Assembly (NCBI GenBank): GCA_020091685.1
Contig: CM034600.1
Span: 36,512,077 to 36,576,076, forward strand
Direction of reading: 5' to 3'
DNA length: 64,000 nt
Source: Lutjanus erythropterus
Taxonomy: Eukaryota; Chordata; Actinopteri; Lutjaniformes; Lutjanidae
Positions 45,646 through 58,343 of this stretch are shown one piece after another. The notes under the pieces are model-generated. The model had not been told where the DNA came from. It made no database searches and saw only the letters and a list, made by a program, of their open reading frames with translations. The number at the start of each line of letters is the position of its first letter. Positions within the stretch are counted from its first letter, which is position 1. A program made the position numbers and the translations under genes.

Positions 45646-46333
45646 CAGCGGTGGAAAGAGTACTGAAAATCTGTACTCAAGTAAAAGTACTGTTCCTCAC
45701 AAAAACTATTCAGAGTATTGATGTCACCGTCACCTCTCCAAACTAGGGTTGCAAATTTTTTGTTTTGCTTTACCAATAGTTGAAACGCTAAGAGCTGATA
45801 GATACAAAACTCATGTTTTCATTTTTTGATTTTTTTTTTTTTGTCATTTTTTGTCATTTTAAGTTTTTATTTCTTTATTCAACAAGCATTGCCATCATTG
45901 CCGCCAGACAAAACAGAGTCAGATGAGGTGCAATCACTGCCATGACTATTGATTAAATACCCATGAATACATTTTTAATTGGTTAAATTCTGAACAGTAA
46001 AGTTCAGTCATTAACAATCTCACTCCAAACCTGCTGCTGCTGCTGTTTTGTTTTCAGTCACATGTCCTGGTTTTCATCGGCTCGTTTGAGATCTGATCAC
46101 CTGATTGGCAAAAAAAAAATGCAGATAAAATGTTTGGATATGAATTCAAATTGTACTCAGTACTCAATTATGATTATAAAAGTAACTAAGTAGATTACAT
46201 GGCATAATGAATACTTAAGTACAAGTAAACATACAGACTTGAAAATCTACTCATAAAAGTACAGGTACCCAAAAAAAAAAACCCACTTAATTACAGTAAT
46301 TTGAGTATTTGTAATTAGTTACTTCCACCCCTG
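45646..46333. mobile_element. hAT-superfamily non-autonomous element with perfect 8-bp target duplication
   Basis: The 5' end CAGCGGTGGAAAG and the 3' end CTTCCACCCCTG form imperfect terminal inverted repeats beginning CAG and ending CTG. The element is flanked by the identical 8-mer CTATTTTG at 45638-45645 and 46334-46341. An 8-bp duplication and CAG...CTG ends are diagnostic of hAT. The 688-bp interior has no transposase frame. Repeated 'AGTACTxAAxTAxAAGTA' words near both ends match a common percomorph family. The intact duplication suggests a relatively recent insertion compared with neighbouring elements. Confidence 0.9.
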
Positions 46334-46866
46334 CTATTTTGTTAAGGTTAGTGGACCTTCTCCTTGATACAATAAATAAATATGTGATTAGGATTAGCAG
46401 GTTAATCCATTACAGTCCTATACTGAATAGTTCAAAATGAATGATTTAATAGTGTAACAATCAACAGGGGACGTATATCTGCATTGAGTATGTTAACTTT
46501 TAAATAAGAAATATGTAATATATTTACTGTAGTATCTAATGGCTACACTGACAACAACGCTACAGCCAGCATAACCGTTTTTATTTTGCCAGTTTCATGT
46601 TAATTAGAGTTCAATTTAATGCTAAACGTTTGCTGAAAGACTAAATGTCTGTTTAACAGTCATGAGAAATCATTAATAATCTTTAAGAAGGAGTGGATGT
46701 TTCTAACGGTTAAATTGACTGGCAGACACTTTTAGGGACTTTCACGATTCTCAGTCACTGCAGGACTTAAACTAAATTGTTTTCATAATTAAGTTTTGGT
46801 GGCAAAGTTTGAGATTATGATCACAGTCAATGTTTCTTTGAAACAACACGTTTACGTTTACATTAA

Positions 46867-47171
46867 AAGGCATAGTTCACCCAAAAATGAAAATTCAGTC
46901 ATTATCTACCCGTTTCAAGCTAAAAACATGGTGTAAATGATGTCTTTCCAGTCAACTTGGCATGTCGGGGGTTTAACAGACTTCGATTACACCAGACGGG
47001 CATTTTTATTTTTCTCCATACCTTTGAAAAAAGGTCACTGTTTGCTTCCATTGTTTGGGAGATTCTGTAATAATGTTTTCCTGTGAAACTCCAGCAGTGT
47101 TTTGTGGACCTTCAATCTGCTTGAGAGTGAGAAGGTTATGGCTGAATTTCCATTTTTGGGTGAACTATCCT
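46867..47171. mobile_element. TTAA-flanked MITE, about 305 bp
   Basis: Left end AAGGCATAGTTCACCCAAAA, right end TTTTTGGGTGAACTATCCT: clear terminal inverted repeats. TTAA lies at both borders (46863-46866 and 47172-47175), as for piggyBac-like target sites. The interior phrase AAATTCAGTCATTATCTAC matches a widespread fish MITE from memory. No coding sequence. Confidence 0.8.
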
Positions 47172-47175
47172 TTAA

Positions 47176-49739
47176 CCTTCAATGCACTGGGTTTACAAGG
47201 AGGTAGTTGAGGTGGATGGTGGGTGTAGAAAATAGTCCTGCGACTAAAACACTTTGGTTAAGGTAAAGAAAGATCATCAGTTTGGGTAGGGGTGGGCAAC
47301 AAAACACTGAAACACCGAAATATGTTGTCAGTGAACATTTTACTGACACATTGAGTATTAACATTTTTCTGACTGCCCAGGCCACTTTTGTCAACATTTT
47401 CCCTCAAAACGATTTTGCTTTTGTTGACTTTGCTGTTTATTAAATTTCTAAGAGTCAGGGCTGTGGAGACGTGTGTACTGTAAATGAGACAGAGTGACAG
47501 AGATGGAGAAGAAGAAGAAAAAAAACAGTGACACAGAGACAGGGCGTCCATATTTTTTGGTCTTTCTTGTTATTGTTTTTCTTCTTCGTTCAGTTTTCCC
47601 CTTCTCAGGTTTCCCCCTCACTACGTTTCCCAACATATCATTGGCCTCGGTGTGTGTGAGTGTGTGTGTGTCTGGAGCCATGGGATGAAGAGTGTGGTTA
47701 CCCACTGGTGTGACCAGGGACACAGGGGCACCTCGCTCTCTCTCTCTCTCTCTTTCTCTGTCTATGGCTCGCTCAGTCTCACTCTGTCATTTTCTGCTGC
47801 GTCCAAAATCTGTAAAGGGATAATTCCACCAAAAATGACCTTCCAAGTTTGACCAGGTCTTTATCTCACACTTCCATTAAGTTATATTTTCACTGTGAGA
47901 AACTACTAGCACTACTTGAATCATTCTTGATATATGACTTTTTGAGACCTCTGCAATATCTATATGGTCTGAAAAACTTATTGTATGGAATCTGAGATGT
48001 GTCTTTTGCCCTCTGGTGGATTATCAGTGCAGTGCAGGCAGCAGCCGTCCTGTGAGTGCAGAATCCAACATGGCTGCCTTTCCTCTTCACGGAAATCTTG
48101 GTCCTTGGATGTAAACTGTGGGTCTAAGTCTGCCATTGGACACTTGTTTCAGGTGGGATCTGCTACCAACATTGTCAAAGTCCCCAGGAAACAAAAACAA
48201 CCTCTGAGCAACCAGCCAACATGCTGAAAATGGCAAATTAGAACCTGCTCGCTAATGCTGCTAACATCAACCTGCTAACAGCCGTTACTTTTCTTTTTAC
48301 ATGGAATAAAACATTTTAATGCCCGTACTCACCTCCCCACATGCAAATGTATCACCAAAACAAGTTCCCTGCCAACGCTATTTTGCAGGGACGTTGCTGC
48401 ATCCTGAGCCTGTGATTGGTTTACAGAAATTAGAAAGAAAAGAAAAAAATTCACGGCGTTGTTTCCCTAATGGCAGATCAATCATTTGGGCCCAGATCTT
48501 TCTCCAGTGCTGAGAGCTGTGGAGAGAGGTCTGGTTATGTGAGACAATCTTTGCTAAATTTGAAAAAGTTACGCTGAAAATGATAGATTGTCACTAATAT
48601 TTCATTATGAATATTTACTGTATTGAAACAGCCAATAATTACTTAATATTTTGTACCTTATGGTGTAATTTATCTGTGAATCCCTCGATCATTACTCAGT
48701 TGTAATATTATTTTATTTGGTCTATTTAAATCTATTTCATCCAGTTCTTAGTCTAGGTTTTATATATAACTCTAATTATTGCTTTTAAATCTATTTTGAC
48801 GTTTGTCATTGTCTACAGTTTTATTCCTTGTTTTTACTCTGTACTTGAAACAGAGAGTATAAAGTCTTTATTTCACTCTATTACAGTTTTCACTCTTTCT
48901 GCCTTTTGTCGGTTTGTCAGTCACTTTAAATTGCATTAACTTATACAAGAGGTGCTACACAAATAAATTTGATTTACAATGAATTTCACAATACAACCTG
49001 CATCACAAGAGCACTTAATTAAACTAATTAAAAACTGAAATGTTATCTAAGATAAATTTAGAGTGGAAATTGAGGTATTTATATCAGTTTTTTATTTATG
49101 CAACCTGCTTTTATTATAATTGCTTGGATGTTACAAACAATTGTCTTTTTAATTGATTTTCCACCCTAAGGTAAATTAAAAAGGTTCCTGTTTGAATAAA
49201 AACTCTACAAACCAGTTTAAATGTGCCACATTTTCCAAAAGCAATAAACAATATTTGTTTTTGTTTCTAAAATAAAAATGATTGTGATTAATGAATTTTC
49301 ATAAATGCTCAATGCATCAAATACAAACAATATTATTTTATTGTGATACAGCATAAGTGTTTTCCTGGTTTTAAAGGCTGCATTACAGATGTAATTTTCT
49401 GAACTTACAAGACTAACAAATGATTATTTTCATTATTGATCAATCTCTCTTTTGTTGTCTCAGTTAATCTGTGAGTTCTTTGGTCCAGTTTGGTGCCTTA
49501 TTTGGTGTATTTGATTTTGTCGATATTACCCAACCCCAACGGTATGTTATTTTAGAGAAAATGTGTTTATTGACATATATATCGTACATTGTGGAATAGT
49601 CTAAAAGTATCAAGATATTATTTAAAAGTCATATCAACCAGCGCTTGGTTGAATAAACACTTAAATGTTAAAAAATTTGAATTTTCTGGCTGTTATTTGA
49701 TGTGTCAGGTTTAGATAATGTGATGGACGACTAGCATTT
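47176..49739. other. Intergenic sequence; possible MITE and LINE-tail fragments
   Basis: AAAGGGATAATTCCACCAAA at 47814-47833 looks like a MITE end, with the partner end not found. GTGCTACACAAATAAATTTG near 48952-48971 resembles a non-LTR retroposon tail. (CT)n near 47733-47752. No gene seen. Confidence 0.35.
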
Positions 49740-49870
49740 CAACACCTGCTGATTCATCGGTAGCTCCAGCACAGGTTTTTCCAGATGTTCCCAGCTGGTG
49801 CGGGGATTCAAACCAGCAACCTTCCAACTGAGAGCATCGCTCCCTGAGCTTCCAAACCCTCAAACCTCCG
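49740..49870 (-). repeat. Candidate tRNA-derived SINE head
   Basis: On the minus strand, GAAGCTCAGGGAGCGATG resembles a Pol III A box, and GCTGGTTTGAATCCCCGC, about 30 bases on, a B box. Spacing fits a tRNA-derived head. The body and tail are not recognised. Confidence 0.5.
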
Positions 49871-50137
49871 ACTGAACCTCCTAATCGTCATGTCTGCAGC
49901 CAGGAGAACCACCAGCCCAAACTGCTGGAGCCGAACCCACTCGCAGGAGACCTTGAACTCTCAGCGGCTCTGAGGAGCTTCCAGGTTTCTGGACAGTGAG
50001 GATTTTACCACAGGTTTGATTTCTGGTGTGGCAGCCAAAACTCGTACACATTTGAAACCAGACTTGCAGGTCAAACCGGACAGGACAGAAAATGGTAGAG
50101 AGGAGATCCCTGTCACCCAGATCAGAGTGAATATTCT

Positions 50138-51154
50138 TCACATATATTTCAAAAAGTTGGGACGAGGGTAACAAAGGACTGAGAAAGTTGATTAAAGCTC
50201 AAAAACACCTGATTGGAACATTTGACAAGTAATTAATTAATTAATTAATTAGAAACAGGTGACCGTATCAGGATTGGGTATTAAAGGAGCATCCTCGAAA
50301 GGCTCAGGTGTTCACAAGGATGGATGAGGTGAGGTTCAGCACTTTGTGAAACAGTCCAACAGTTTAAGAAAAACATTTCTCAACACAAAACTGCAGGAAA
50401 TAAGAGATTTCACTATCTACAATCCATAATATCATTCAAAAATTCAAGGAATCCAGAAAATCTCTGCACATAGGGGAAAAGATGAAAACCAACACTGAAT
50501 GTCTGTGACCTTTGACCCCTCAGGCAGCACTGCATTAAAAACTGCATTAAAGACCCACATCATTGTATAAAGGATACTACATGGGCTCAGGAACACTTTG
50601 GAAAACCGTTGTCAGTAAACACAGTTTGTCTCTGCATCTACAAATGCAAGTTAAGACTCTTTTTCTGAGACATTTCTGCTTAGTCCAGTGAGACAATGTG
50701 ACACATCGTGGACGTGTTCCAACAGCGTGTCTTCGTAGTACAAGAGTTCAGGTACTAGACTGACCTGCCTGAAGTCCAGACCTGTCTCCCATTGAAAATA
50801 TGTGGTGCATTATGAAGCACAAAATACGACAACAGAGACCCCGGACTGTTGAGAACCTGAAGTCTTATATCAAGCAAGAATGAGAAAGAATTTCACTTCA
50901 AAACTTCAACATTTAGTGTCCTCAGTTCACAAACACTGACTGAGTGTTGTTAAAAGAAAAGCTGATGTATCACAGTGGTAAAGATGATCCTGTCACAACT
51001 TTTTTGGAAACATTTTGCAGGCATCAAATTCAGAATGAGTGTGTATTACAAAAACAAGGTTTATCGGTTTGAACATTAAATATCTTGCAAATCATAGCAT
51101 TCTGTTTTTATTTACTTTTCACACAATGTTCCAGCTTTCTTGGAACTGGGGTTG
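50138..51154 (+). mobile_element. Tc1/mariner element, internally deleted (copy 3), with transposase remnant
   Basis: Covers the 5' region (GACTGAGAAAG, GGATTGGGTATTAAAGGAGC), N-terminal transposase remnants, and the C-terminal part. The latter reads SPIENMWCIMKHKIRQ near 50785-50835, the Tc1 'SPDLxPIENxW' region that carries the last catalytic acidic residue. It ends GGAACTGGGGTTG before TA. At about 1.0 kb against roughly 1.6 kb for the family, the central catalytic part is deleted and stops are present, so it is inactive. A (TTAA)n expansion lies at 50231-50250. Confidence 0.85.
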
Positions 51155-52005
51155 TATAAATAATAATAAAAAAAAAATACTCTGAGCAGTTTGTAAATCT
51201 CAGCTGCACTGCGAGCTTGGGTTCTCTGTTAGAGTGAATTCCTCTGGTGAACCAGAGTCATGAAAAAGGAGGAGTATCAGCAACCTCTTAAACCGCCTCG
51301 GCAGCAAATTCCCTTCTCTGACTTTATGTTCGGTATGTCCCAAACTCATATTTTTTGCCAGAACACTTCAAATTATCTCCAAATACACTGATTTTGTTTG
51401 TTGCACATCTGTGAGCTATTTCGATCCCCAAGTCACGATCAGTGTCAGTAAATGTAGCCGTCAGGAGAGACATGTCAAGACAGCAGTCAGGACAAATCTC
51501 AAGGCTTATCTGCACTGATTTTATGTAAACATAATGAGGAAATGTTGCTAATTAAGGTACCATTAACAGTCAGCAGCGGCTTGAGACGTTCTGGTTGTCA
51601 TCCGCCTCGACCAAATGTAGTGTTTCTTTCAGCAAAGAACGATTTGCTGAAAAAAACAGATCTGCTGTTGCAAATTAGATGTAGATAAATTTAATTTCTG
51701 AGAGGAAAGGTTGCGATGTGACTGTCGTAAGTTTTCATATCCTCCATCCTTCTTCATAACAGCACTTGTGATGTTGTATGTGTGTGTGTGTCTACTGTAA
51801 ATGATGTAATTTCCTGTTTTCCTCCAAGATTACGAATACACACACACATTCAGATACACACGCACACACACACACATACACACACTTATACAGTAGGAGG
51901 AAGCAGTAGTAAGCAGCAGTGACGTCAGGTTGATGTGTGATCAACAGCCGGATGAGAGGACGAGTCATGGATAAGGTCAAGGTGTCCTGCACACACACAG
52001 ACACA

Positions 52006-52039
<34 letters not shown>

Positions 52040-53300
52040 TGCAGAGCTGAACACAGAAGAGAGACAAGAGGAAGGAAGAACAGAGAAAGAACAAGCAACG
52101 TTTCATTATGTTATTTTTACTTTTGTTTAAAGCTAATAAAAGGAACTTTCATATTGTGTTGATTTTATGAGGCCCCTGTGGACAAAAGTGTTATTGTTTC
52201 CTCCTCCATAACCACAAAGTATAACATCAGTGTGCTTTTTAACTGGTTAATGTCCTGGTCTTAACATACAGTGGGACTGTAGATCGTCTGAAATGGACCA
52301 CATTCCTCTCCAGCAAATGTTATGGAAATGGTGGTGTGTTGTATGCAAGCATACCGCCTTTTTAATGCAGTGTTTAATGTATTTCTATCACTCAACCCAG
52401 AAACCATAGCAAAACAGCATGCATGATTTTCAGATTTAACATGCAGCTGATTTCAAGGAAAGGGTATTAACAGCTGATCTTCTTGCTGATGCTCTTGTTT
52501 GCTTATGTAGGTCACATAGAAGCATCAGTGTTAAACTGAAACTGTTTCATAACAAGTTAAAAAACCGTTATCGTACTAATAATGCCGTTAAGATGAGGGT
52601 ATCTGATTCCATAAAGACCAGGCTAAAATGGCAGCACAGTTGATTGGCATTTATTATGTATATGTTTTGTCTTATTATATGAAAATTGTCAGAGGATTGG
52701 TGTGAAAATCTTGTGTTCATTTTCTGTCTTTTACTGCCCTTTTTTATGTATTTTGCTGAAGCATGTTTTAAATAACTTAGTTCAAAAACTTCCCATGAAG
52801 TCAAAAATGTTATCATGTGTGTTGCACTATATGGCACTTATATGCCAGTATCTGGCCCAACAATGACAAAAAAGCTGTTTTTTAGGTTTCTTGGGTATTT
52901 TTAATGGTATTTCGGAGTTTATTTTCCTGCAAAACAATTTGAAACTGCTGATGACTCATCCTGCACTTGGGGTCATTGCTAAAGTTGTTTCTTTTAATGT
53001 GCTTTCTTGCTTAGGGTGTAGCGGCGTGGAGCACAACTTTATAACTTTATTCACTTTTCATTATTCACAGCCTTCGAGACTGACAGAAAAAAACAGTACG
53101 GAGGTTGTTTCTTTATGCGGAGATGGTTTTATTTGTCACTAGAGTAAGTTAGCTAACCGCTAACTGCCATTAGCATGGGTACCCAGCAAGAAAACTTAAC
53201 GTACTTACCTGTCCTCGCTTGGCCTTGGAGGCTAATTTGGTCCTGGTCTTGTCGTGCTCACTGTACCCAAAAAGATCTCCACTTGCTTTTATGCTGTTGT
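51155..53300. other. Intergenic sequence with CA tracts
   Basis: CA-rich tracts at 51838-51885 and 51990-52038, about 105 bp apart. No gene seen. The 104-aa minus frame here is a microsatellite artefact. Confidence 0.45.
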
Positions 53301-56300
53301 TTTGGCTAAAATAATAAAACAACAAAATGTAAAAAAAAATTAAAAAATTAAAAAAAATGAAAAAATGCAGTACATAACAGCAAACCAAAGACAAAGTAAA
53401 ATTATGAGCTGACATGAAGGAATGTTTGTTTGCAATATTATTTTGGTGTCTGGTCAAATGTCTTTTTCTTTGATGAGTCATGTATGTTTTGTTTTGGTGT
53501 GCTCTGGAAACTGTGTGTACAGTTTTTGGTTCTTGGTTCAGCAAACCTGAAACCCAGAAACCTGGAAGCCTCCAGGAGCCTCTTGGAGCTGTTCTGATGT
53601 TGTGTTTACTGGGACGAGCCGCGGTTCTGAACGTGTGGTCTGCCGCTTCTTTTGGCTTCAGACGAGCAGCAATAAAAACTTGGATCTTTCTAGAAGCTGT
53701 TACGTCCAACAGTGATTCAAACCAAACCAGAACCAAACAGCAGCTGCATGCAAATATTCATCAGGTGTTGGATGCTCTGTCCACTTAAATGATAAATAGC
53801 GGCGAGAGTTCTGAACGTTGCACGCTACTGTGCCTGAGTTTATTGGAATTAATGTTATGATCTACTGTCTGAGCTTTACTGATACACAACTGACTTAGTC
53901 TGAGTTTGCAGACAATAACTAAATCAGTGCAGTGTTATTGAACTGTGTTTAATCCAGCAGGGGGACGGGACACGAACACTGTAGAGGGACATGACATTTA
54001 TTTGGGCAAGTAAATTTCTGACCTTCTAATCAGTGGTCGGTGGTTAATTACACTCTGCTGAATTTCATTTCTGTGGCTTAGAAAAACCACTTATCGCTGG
54101 AGCGGTGTCAGGTTTTTCAATCTCAGTTAAAATTGGTCAAGGCCAACATTATGAGTGATAAATCAGACCTGAGTCGAGCCAAAGCTCCAGTCTCATCAGT
54201 CATTATCTGATTATGTGTTTGGTTCGGTTCAAGGTATCTTTCAGAACATGTTTGGTTCAGAACATGTTGAAGAAGTGTGTGACGAAGTGTACAAGAGAAA
54301 AGTCGAGACTAGATTCATAAACTCTCTAAATGAATCCAAAATAATCCCTGTCGTTTTAGTTGTCTTGTAACTTTATCCCCCAGACGCCATGTTTGTCCGC
54401 TCAGCTGCACTGCTGCACAGAGACTGACCCCTGCTGGTGTAAGCTGCACATTACAATATAGCATCTCCCTATTAGTTTAATAGAAAGAGAAGCATCGGGA
54501 TTTATGACAGGACACCGTAATACCATCATACCACCCAATCCTACTACTCACCATCTGTCGGAAGCGCTCCGTTTTAGCTCCCCTCTCCTCTCCTGAAATA
54601 AGTGCATCATGTGGCGTTTTCACTTCACGGCTTGGCCAAATCAAGGGCCTTCTGCAAAAGTTCAACAAAGTTGCACGAAGCAACATGAGAAACTCTCATT
54701 ATTTAGCTGGCTTAAAATGAAGCTTTACTTTCACACTGTTTCTCCTGACTGTCCCTAAATACTACAACATTAGTCGAACTTCATCCCAGCCTGTGGGACT
54801 ACAAACATTAGCCATGCAACATGCTAACATCAGATGGCCTGCAAAATAAGCTGTAAAACAACATAAACTATGGCATCTTACAGCCTAAGAGTGTTAAGTC
54901 AAGTCACAGACAGCTGATGTTGATCCATCCTAGCATAAACTTGTTCTGTTACTGGTGCACATTAATAAAACAGTCCCTAATAAAATTGGTAGCACATGCT
55001 TGTAAGAGTTTTTCAGTTGTGTTGGGGACATTTCTATCAAAAGTAAGATAATCCACTGGGTTATCCTCAGATGGAATGAGAGGAAAAGATATGTTGGGTC
55101 TTGCAGTCAACAGCAGAGCTCCTCACACCCTTCGGCATTAGCGAGGAAATAACAGAAGGTAGGTTCACTAGGCTTCAGTGTGAGGGACCCCTGACAAGCT
55201 GTGGGACAATCACCTCGCTGAAGGTGGTGCAGTGTTACATAGTGACTCAGACAAGCAACGGAAAGAAAAGGCTTGAGTATTACAAGGCATTTCAGGCAGT
55301 TCAGGAGCAGTGTTTTCTGTGAGACAGAGTAAATCTCACTCTTTTAAATGCTCCAAAAACCCATAACATACAAGCCCACAGAGCCACCGGGACGCACCTG
55401 TTATCAGTTACTCATTGATTGTCAGCGATGATAAAACCTGAGCAGCTGCCTCCCCTGAAAGAATTTCATTAATTTGGAAATTTTTAATATGAAGACAGAT
55501 GATTCTTCATTCAGATACGGATAAAATGATGGATTTTCTTTTGTTACAATGTTTTTACTGCCCTCACTTCCAACATTTTTAAAATTTTAAAAATCCTGAA
55601 AAATACAAGACTTTCACCCAGGAGACCAGGGTTTGAGTCATGACAGTGAAATAAAAAAATCAAGTTATTTAAAGTTTTAATTTACATTCATTTCATTAAG
55701 ACTTCCATTACATCACCATCACATGACTTACACTTCCATCATGTGAAATGTGTAATGTACTTATATTAACCTGAAACACAATCTTCCAAAATCTTCTCAA
55801 GTAGGTTTTTGTACCCAAACTGTGACCATTTTACAACGTTAACCTCATTTATATCACAGGACTTATGTAATGTAGTAAAGGTCCCGTAAACCCGCAGCTG
55901 TCAGTACTCTCAGTCGTATGTGTCATCATTATTGGGAATTATTAGCAATCAAAACATCCTGTCATGTAGGTATGAGGATGTGTTGTTTCCTCTGACTACA
56001 CTATGACCCTCACCATGTGGATATTATTGTAACCATGACAACAAGGTCCCTTTACCTTAACAAAGTAGTAATTTTAACACAAACCAAGATATTACCTAAC
56101 CAGGTCATGTTTGCGTCTAAATCTAATCTAATATCTAAATCTAAATTGTGTCGTCAGTTATATATTTTTTTTTTTCCAAGAGAGTTTTGTGATCACTTTG
56201 TTGCATTTGGAGGTTTTGTTGAAAATCTTTAGTTTAATAAGTATCTTTGAAGTCAAATTCAAGTCCTCAACTGTGTTTGGAGTCCTAAACAAGTTAGTAC

Positions 56301-57249
56301 ACATCCTAAACAACAATTTAGGCAATTTTAACATTGTTAACAATTAAACAGTATAGCAAATTTACAGAAATAAATGAATATTTGTTACATTCAAAAGGAC
56401 AATGATAAGGTGTCCCTTGGTGTGTTGTGACTATTACACAGTCACAGTTATTTTTAACTTCTGAGTCAGATGTTTTACATGTTTCTGTCTATTTTTTTTT
56501 GTCCACCACAGCATTAATGTAAAACTCAAAGTTGACCCTCGGGTCTGTTTTTCTTTTTTTTTAAATGGAGTCTAAAGTCATCAGGGTCCAGCCAACACCG
56601 GGCCAGAACCCATTATTCACAAATCTTGTTGCAGACCTCATCTGTATGCATTTATGTACAACTCAAGTCAATGTTACGTTGCTTCCACAGCTCTGAGCAG
56701 CAGTTGCTTCTTCCACAAATAAGAAAAAATAGAAAAAATAAATCAGGAAAAAAGACACTCATCTGCAAAGTCTAGTCAGTTACAAACAGTAAAAGTAAAT
56801 TTAATGATTTCATTGCACTTTGTCGAAGCCAAGGTTGAAAAACAACAGAAAAAGAAAGAAAAGCGTGGCTGTGTGAAGACTCTACAGTCTTTCTTTAGTG
56901 TGGAGATCATCTCCAGTGGGTCAGATGTTTTCAGTCCCAGATGACTTAAACACTGTTTGGTTTGGACAGAGGCAGTAAGAAATAAAATATAAGTATTTAA
57001 AGTTATTTCAACTAGCATTTTGCTCAGGTTTGTTCCCATCCGAAGCACTGGGTTAGAAGCCATAAGAGCTTCTAGAAAAGATCCAGGTTTTTATTGCTAC
57101 TTTGCTAAAGCCAAGAGATCCACCAGACCACAGAGTGTGACCTGGAGATTTGGCAGCAGTTTGTTTAAAAACTGTACAGTATGTGAGACTGTGGATAGAT
57201 TCAGCCAGGTCACTTATACAGTCATGCTATACAGTTATACAATATAAAA
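53301..57249. other. Intergenic sequence, mostly unrecognised
   Basis: A/T-only run 53325-53364. A minus-strand segment at about 53635-53705 (GCTTCTAGAAAGATCCAAG, TTTTTATTGCTGC) has an inverted partner at about 57066-57140 (GCTTCTAGAAAAGATCCAGG). The 188-aa minus and 102-aa plus frames near 53.2-53.8 kb have no domain. Confidence 0.4.
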
Positions 57250-57341
57250 CTTGCACCAAAACAATCTAGATGGATAAGTAACACTACAGACCAGAGGAAA
57301 AATATGTATCTTTAATTTTGGAGTGAACTGTCTCTTTAAAC
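57250..57341 (+). mobile_element. MITE end (same family as 25100-25224)
   Basis: CACCAAAACAATCTAGATGG and GGAGTGAACTGTCTCTTTAA match the sox18-intron copy in order and orientation. Confidence 0.55.
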
Positions 57342-57820
57342 CACTTAATATATATTCCTAATTTGCATGATTTCTCTACCCTTCCTGCAGAGATTCAGCT
57401 CCAACTGGCATAAAACACCCATTAAACTTTTTCGGACAGATATTGCCGAGGACTGCAGGTGTCCTCAAGCAAACAAGACTAAGATGTAGGGGTATCCTGC
57501 CCTCTCCTGCCCCTTATGCCAGCAGGACACAGCAGGATGCACCCATCAGCTGTGCCCAAGTGCCTTAATTAATTCATGGGTGTGCTTTATGCTGAAGATG
57601 GAGAAAAAAACAATCAGAAAGTTAGTGGAGTACATGCGTTGGCAGCATGATGGCAGATTTATGAGGAGGAAACAAAGACAAAAGATTTTCGAGTGAGGAG
57701 ACAAATCTCCTGCTTCAGAATGCAATATATGGAGACGGCAGGAAGTCTCCAAAGTAGTTTCATGCGTAAATAGTTTATTTTACATTGTCAACTGCAAAAA
57801 ATTATATAGTACATTAACCA
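57342..57820. other. Intergenic sequence, nothing recognised
   Basis: No gene or clear repeat seen. Confidence 0.4.
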
Positions 57821-58343
57821 AAATGTCATGCAGACCCGGAGTGGCCGCAAAGCTGCATCTCAATCCAGCTGAACACCCAGCTGAGCCAGATTGAGTTGCA
57901 GCCATTCTCCATCTCCTTCTCCTTCCATCCCACTAACACTGCTGTAGTTGGATGAAACAGAATCAGAGAGAGTTTGAAGTTTGATATCCTTGTGCATAGG
58001 TTGTCCAACAGGTATATCCAGCTAGCATTAGACTTGACACTTTGACCAGGTTTTAGCCGGTCTAAGGCACAAAGGCAAGATACCAAACGCGTTTGGTCAC
58101 GCCTTCATTTTGCATTCATTTTTAGACCTCCCATCCCACGGACGGTATGTGTGTGTGTCATACACACACCCGCTTTGCATCAGGTGTAAGATAGAGCCCT
58201 AAGAGAATGGGAGCGAGGTTGAGGTGAGGAAAAGAAGGAGATGGAGAAGGGGTGGCTGTAAGCTGCACCTCAATCCGGCTGAAGTGGGTGTTCAGCCAGA
58301 CTGAGATGCAGCTTTGTGGCCAGACTGGGTCTGCGTGACATTT
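57821..58343. mobile_element. Foldback element with arms of about 110 bp, containing a second element
   Basis: The left arm (57821-57930) and right arm (58235-58343) are inverted repeats of about 80-85% identity by eye. Shared words are AAAGCTGCATCTCA, GCTGAACACCCA and TTCTCCATCTCCTTCT, with outer ends AAATGTCATGCAGACCC against AAATGTCACGCAGACCC. Between the arms lies the reversed 5' end of the family at 36479-37200, ending GGTGTAAGATAGAGCCCT at about 58199. The structure is nested or composite. No coding frame. Confidence 0.8.

Noticed and set aside
53170-53788. 188-aa minus and 102-aa plus frames
   Set aside because: They overlap each other on opposite strands; the longer one crosses an A/T-only run and the other a repeat fragment.
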